A stretch of 64,000 nucleotides of DNA from Pyrocephalus nanus. Its lineage: Eukaryota; Chordata; Aves; Passeriformes; Tyrannidae. The stretch's first letter is position 1. Every line of letters starts with the position of its first letter. Where the stretch lies: assembly GCA_038380795.1 (NCBI GenBank), contig CM076262.1:1394121-1458120 (forward strand), read 5' to 3'. Below, in pieces: positions 60,351 to 64,000 of the stretch. The position numbers were made by a program, and so were the translations under genes. The notes under the pieces are model-generated. The model made no database searches and had not been told where the DNA came from. It saw only the letters and a program-made list of their open reading frames with translations.

Positions 60351-62000
60351 ATTCAGTCACTAGATGCTGTTCTCCCACGCCTCTACCTGGTTAGAGGCAG
60401 GGCCCATCCAGCACTGATATTGGTTGGGGCCATCACAGCTCTTTCCCCATGAATACATTTGGGAGGTACCTTCTAGTGGGTCAGATCCTTGCCCATGGGA
60501 TACTAGTACTGCACTTACTCTCATGGACTTCCCTTTTTCTCTCTCCTTCAACTCTTGTACTTGGGCTGCTAGGGCACAGGTAGGTTTCCTGTCCCACCCT
60601 CTCATGTCTTCTCCAGGATCGGCTAGGAAATACCACAGCTCGGTTCATGGGGTCTTTCTGCTCTCTCTAACTGGAGAACGTCTGGCTCTGACTTCAGAGG
60701 CTCTGGGTCACACTGGTGCCACGAGGAAGCTGTTTTCCTTCATCTTCTCTCTGAGTTTCTTCTGTTCATCTTGTATTTCTGTAGTCAGTGCCTTGAGGCC
60801 CTCAACCAATGTCTATATAGTGGAGATATAGGCCTGTAAGAGGGTGTGGACCATGCTGTCATACATCCTGAGTTTATTCGTTACAGAGCCCACTGTCTCT
60901 CTGTTTCCTTTGAAGTGCAATGATGCCAAGAAATTGGTGTATATGGATGGCCCTTGCTGTGAAAGACTCCACCACATCTGTGACGTACACCTGACATTGT
61001 CAGAGTTTTTGCTGGGTTGCCCATCCTTGTCAAAAAGTATCTCTAACAGTGCCATTTCTCTCAGGCTTTGGATACCTTCCTCCGTGGTCTTCCAGGTCGT
61101 ATCATAATGGTGCTGCTGCAGGAAGTCTCTGTAAACAAACTTCTCTCAGACACCTGTTAGAAGTCGCTCCCAGAGAGAAAGAGGCTTTAACTCCCTTGTG
61201 AATGCTTGCTCAATACCCACATCCTGGGCCAGGGATCCCAAATACCTTACTTTGTAATTATCAAGTGGCAAGCCTTCACCCATAAGGTTCCATGCTCAAA
61301 TCAACCAGGTCAAGATGGGCTCGTCTTCGCATCGAGTAACATCTTACCACATATTGTGGAGCTGGTCATATTACAGGGATTAGGCAATGATCTCAGGCTC
61401 TGGGTCCTCCACTGGTTGTGAAGGCCCTGGTTCCCTGTCCTCATTAACTGGACGTATTGACTTGGCTTTATCCTTCTTTCCCTACACTGGAGCTACTTCT
61501 GCTGGCTGTGACTTCCCTTCTGGTGTGACTGGAGACCGAGCACTTGTGATGTCTATTGGTTACTCTGCTCCACTATCTTTCCCTTCTGACTGTAGGTGGT
61601 GTTGCACAGTCCATACCACGGTGCGGTAAGCATGAGCTAAGGTCCAGCACATTGCTGTAAACTGTCCATCTTTGGAATTTATGGGTCCATGTTTTTTCAG
61701 GCATTCAGAAACCTTACAGGGGGTCTGTGTTTGGTCAGAGAAGAGCTTCCAAACAATCGGGGGGAGAGTATTCCTTCAGCACCTGGCCTATCTTCTCCCA
61801 TGTTCCCATCCAGTCAGAGTGATTTATGCCTACGTAGGCTGTTGACACAGTTTTGTGTCTGGGAGGGCAGCTGACCAGCTCAGGGTTCGTAGCTCTCCAG
61901 TGAGTGGCAGTGAGGAAAGCTACCGGCCAGCTACAGCACACACACGCTCTCACGCAGCTCAATGAGAGGCAAGAGACAAGGTGTGATGTAAGCAGCAGCC
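60350..62000 (-). pseudogene. Decayed gag-like internal region of an older endogenous retrovirus
   Basis: Minus-strand frames give successive protein-like pieces separated by stops: LPLDNYKVRYLGSLAQDVG and LKPLSLWERLLTGV, then TWKTTEEGIQSLREMALLEI, QMWWSLSQQGPSIYTNFLAS and a coiled-coil-like EIQDEQKKLREKMKEN. They look like Gag sequence of an avian endogenous retrovirus. Which class is uncertain. Several in-frame stops and at least two frame changes show it is dead. It lies downstream, in the sense direction, of an LTR and primer-binding site at 63.1-63.8 kb. I see no polymerase or envelope to the left, so the element is truncated or deleted. Confidence 0.65.
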
Positions 62001-62393
62001 AAGGCTGATCTCTTCATTGCAACAAAATGGAGGGATTTTAAAGGGTTTGGGATGGAAGGGACTGGAACTTGGGTGGAGAAAGGGGAGGAGCATGCAAATC
62101 CTCTTACATCTATAGGAAAACAGGGAATACATAAACATGAAGGGGTTGAACTGGGCGGGAACTAAGGAGTGGCTAGAAGCCAAGGCCTGCCAAACTCTGG
62201 GATTGGTTGCTACATCACTGTAGTCTAATCAATAGGAAAACTGTTGGTATGCCTGACAGGGCATAAAAGTCCAAGGAAGAAGAACACAAAATGGAGGATA
62301 AACTTATGAATAGATTTTCCACCAAAACACAAATCACTTCATTACAGTCCCAGGTGGTGGCTTTTCAGGACTAACATCTCCCAGGCTATGTCC
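62000..62393. other. Interval between gag-like sequence and leader frame, possibly a nested LTR
   Basis: Contains CATTGCAACAAAATGGAGGG, AGGAGCATGCAAATCCTC and GGGCATAAAAGTCC, a mixture reminiscent of LTR promoter and R-region sequence. I could not find matching TG...CA ends with a target-site duplication, so a nested LTR is only a suggestion. Confidence 0.25.
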
Positions 62394-62720
62394 TTATACA
62401 AATCTAGCTCTCCACTCTGCGAAGGACGTCCTATTCTTTCTATCAGGGTCCTCTTCTGGTGTTTCACAATCCCCAACAGGTTGTTGGACAGTGCCAGGTG
62501 GTTGGACCATGGCAGGCTGTAGCACAGTGGCAGGCTGTTGCACAGTGGCAGGCTGTTGGGCAGGTTCCCAAGGATGGTCCCTGGTGTCTAGGGTACGTCT
62601 TGGGGCAGTTACCAAAGACGACCTCACCCTGTCTGTAAATGCTGGGTAGGCTTCACTAAACAAATACAGCAAAAATATCATCATGAATAGAATATCTTTA
62701 ATGTCCAGGGGAAAATTCAA
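62394..62720 (-). CDS. Leader-region open frame of the older retroviral element, with a repeat
   Basis: 108 open codons lie between the primer-binding site and the gag-like region. The N-terminal part is hydrophobic (FMMIFLLYLFSEAYPAF). The middle is a QQPATV-type repeat encoded by an 18-bp minisatellite, and the end is charged. It could be a fused remnant of gag or of another leader protein, or chance. No known domain is recognised. Confidence 0.3.
   Translation of the reverse strand: MNFPLDIKDILFMMIFLLYLFSEAYPAFTDRVRSSLVTAPRRTLDTRDHPWEPAQQPATVQQPATVLQPAMVQPPGTVQQPVGDCETPEEDPDRKNRTSFAEWRARFV
62483..62569. repeat. 18-bp minisatellite, about 4.8 copies
   Basis: Units begin at 62,483, 62,501, 62,519, 62,537 and 62,555 with the pattern GTTGCACAGTGGCAGGCT. 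Units 3 and 4 differ by one base; the outer ones are more diverged and the last is partial. Because 18 is a multiple of three, copy-number change keeps the minus-strand frame. Confidence 0.85.
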
Positions 62721-63119
62721 ACCTTTACAAGCTATTGAAGGACCAGATAAGAAGTGAGTGAAGGGTTAGGAAAAAGCATTTGCCTGCGTTTCTTCCCCAA
62801 AATAGGTACTATTATTAGTAAAACTCAAAGAATAAGACCCTGAGTGGTGATAGTATTGCAGTCATGTATATATATTTCAAAAAAGAACTACAGCTCCAGA
62901 TTTTTCAGTCACTGGTACCAATTTACAAACTTAATAGCAGCCACAGAGTTTGCAGCCATGGTGTCCATCTTTAACCAGTGATCTATAAATGGAAAAACCA
63001 TATACACGGCCAAATACCAAAAGAAGTTGGACCACATGATGCCTAATGGTGTCTCTATATGCCGTACACAGGTAATTAGACAAGAGGCTTTATTCCTTTT
63101 CCACCTTTCCTCGAGTCAA

Positions 63120-63137
63120 GGCTCACGTTGGGTGCCA
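63120..63137 (-). promoter_or_regulatory. Primer-binding site of the older element, tRNA-Lys(1,2)-like
   Basis: The sense strand reads TGGCACCCAACGTGAGCC, differing at three of 18 places from the Lys(1,2) site as I know it. It lies seven bases inside the LTR edge at 63,145, the right place for a retroviral primer-binding site. Confidence 0.65.
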
Positions 63138-63144
63138 ATAATAA

Positions 63145-63828
63145 TGTCTAAGTTTAACAAGATTACAACTTTGAAATTAGGAGCCTTCCAAGCAAAAACT
63201 GAGGAAAAGAAAAAAAAAATCTCACACCAGTTCTTTATTAACAAACCTGAATAAACAACAAATGGTACAACCAAAACTTTCAAAAGAAACAAAAAAAAGT
63301 CCCACTTCCCCAGGTGGGGGGAGAAACCTGTGGTAACCAGGGCGCAGAGGGCAAATTGTCCTCAGCAGCTCAACAGCTACTCACAGCCATGTGAACGACC
63401 AGTGATGGGTTCCCCTTCTCATAGGCACAGTCTGAGGTCAGGCAGCTCTGCTAATGCAGTCTCATGCCCCAAAGGGCAGACTGTCGCTCTGAGATGTGTC
63501 GGTTTCTCTCTCCCTCTCTCAGTCACTCTCCAGGTGGTATGAGGCAGGGAAAAGAAAAAAAACTTCCCCTCAGGAAAAAAAAAAAAAAGTGGAAGTGGCT
63601 GAAAAGAATCCCGAAAGCAGATTCATCTCTGTCCAATCCTCTGGACAAAGGGCTTCCAAGGCGTGGCCCTGGCCCGTTCTTCAGAGGGATTCCCCCTCCT
63701 CCCCTCCCCTGGTCCCCTGCTGCACACTGGGCGGTTCCGCTCTGTCTCCCCATCCTGACTCCCCCATTGTGGGGGAGGGCACAGGGATGCTGGGGAAAAA
63801 AATTCCATCTGTTTTCAAACCTATGACA
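63145..63828 (-). mobile_element. 5' LTR of the older endogenous retrovirus
   Basis: The plus strand starts TGTCTAAGTTTAACAAG and ends AAACCTATGACA, giving TG...CA ends over 684 bp. In the sense strand AATAAA (plus-strand TTTATT, 63,234-63,239) precedes a U5-like part. A primer-binding site lies just inside. The C/T-rich and A-rich tracts around 63,500-63,590 make many spurious open frames on both strands. No second copy of this LTR was found in the window, so the downstream half of the element is missing or outside. Confidence 0.7.
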
Positions 63829-64000
63829 AAACCAAAAGCTACTATATACTCTGTCAATTTTATATTGTTATGTTTCTTTCTTTCATACACAGTAGGCATT
63901 TTTGTGTTTTGCTTTTGATACAATCTCAGCCTTCTTTTTCAGGCTGACAAGTTTTTGATGACAGGAAGGAAGAGTGGGAAGCATTTTATAAGGTCACTCT

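Noticed and set aside
63496..63923. Overlapping frames of 60-140 codons on both strands
   Set aside because: They lie mainly in the LTR of the older element, in C/T-rich and A-rich tracts that leave all frames open.
1..64000. CRISPR arrays, rRNA genes, bacterial promoters or ribosome binding sites
   Set aside because: None seen, and not expected in bird nuclear DNA.

Overview
The window looks like a piece of a bird nuclear genome, most probably a passerine. The evidence is the repeats: CR1 LINE ends with their tandem 3' octamer-type repeats, an isoleucine-tRNA-derived SINE with a CR1-like tail, and several avian-type endogenous retrovirus LTRs in an AT-rich, low-gene-density background. There are no bacterial operons, CRISPR arrays, rRNA genes or functional tRNA genes. 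No host gene could be identified by name.

Layout. 1-19 kb is AT-rich sequence with no secure gene; it holds a short zinc-finger-like remnant near 8.8-9.0 kb and a CR1 end near 14.6 kb. Solo LTRs of two families, each with a 5-bp target-site duplication, sit at 19,054-19,508 and 22,796-23,407. 23.4-33 kb is unique AT-rich sequence with a few splice-bounded open segments that could be exons. A probable older LTR lies at about 33.1-33.9 kb.

The main feature is a complete 8.0-kb provirus on the minus strand, 37,581-45,580. From right to left it has a 5' LTR, a primer-binding site, a very GC/CpG-rich leader, gag, pro, pol, env, a polypurine tract and a 3' LTR. It is flanked by a short direct repeat (GTCATT). 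The gag, pro and pol frames are each shifted by -1, as in betaretroviruses, with a slippery heptamer at each junction. Env has an alpharetrovirus/gammaretrovirus-type transmembrane subunit (CX6CC, internal fusion loop). The LTRs differ only by two small indels by eye, and the one coding break I found is an in-frame amber codon inside RNase H. The insertion therefore looks recent and mosaic in ancestry.

46-57 kb holds CR1 fragments, including two that meet 3' end to 3' end at 51.87 kb, an inverted LTR at 55,528-56,073 of the same family as that at 22.8 kb, and the tRNA-Ile SINE at 57.2 kb. 60.4-63.8 kb is a second, badly decayed minus-strand retroviral element: one LTR, a Lys-type primer-binding site, a leader ORF with an 18-bp minisatellite, and a gag-like region full of stops. 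Candidate host exons on the minus strand are listed with low confidence; three of them (27.4, 22.4 and 9.8 kb) are phase-compatible and end in a stop next to an AATAAA.
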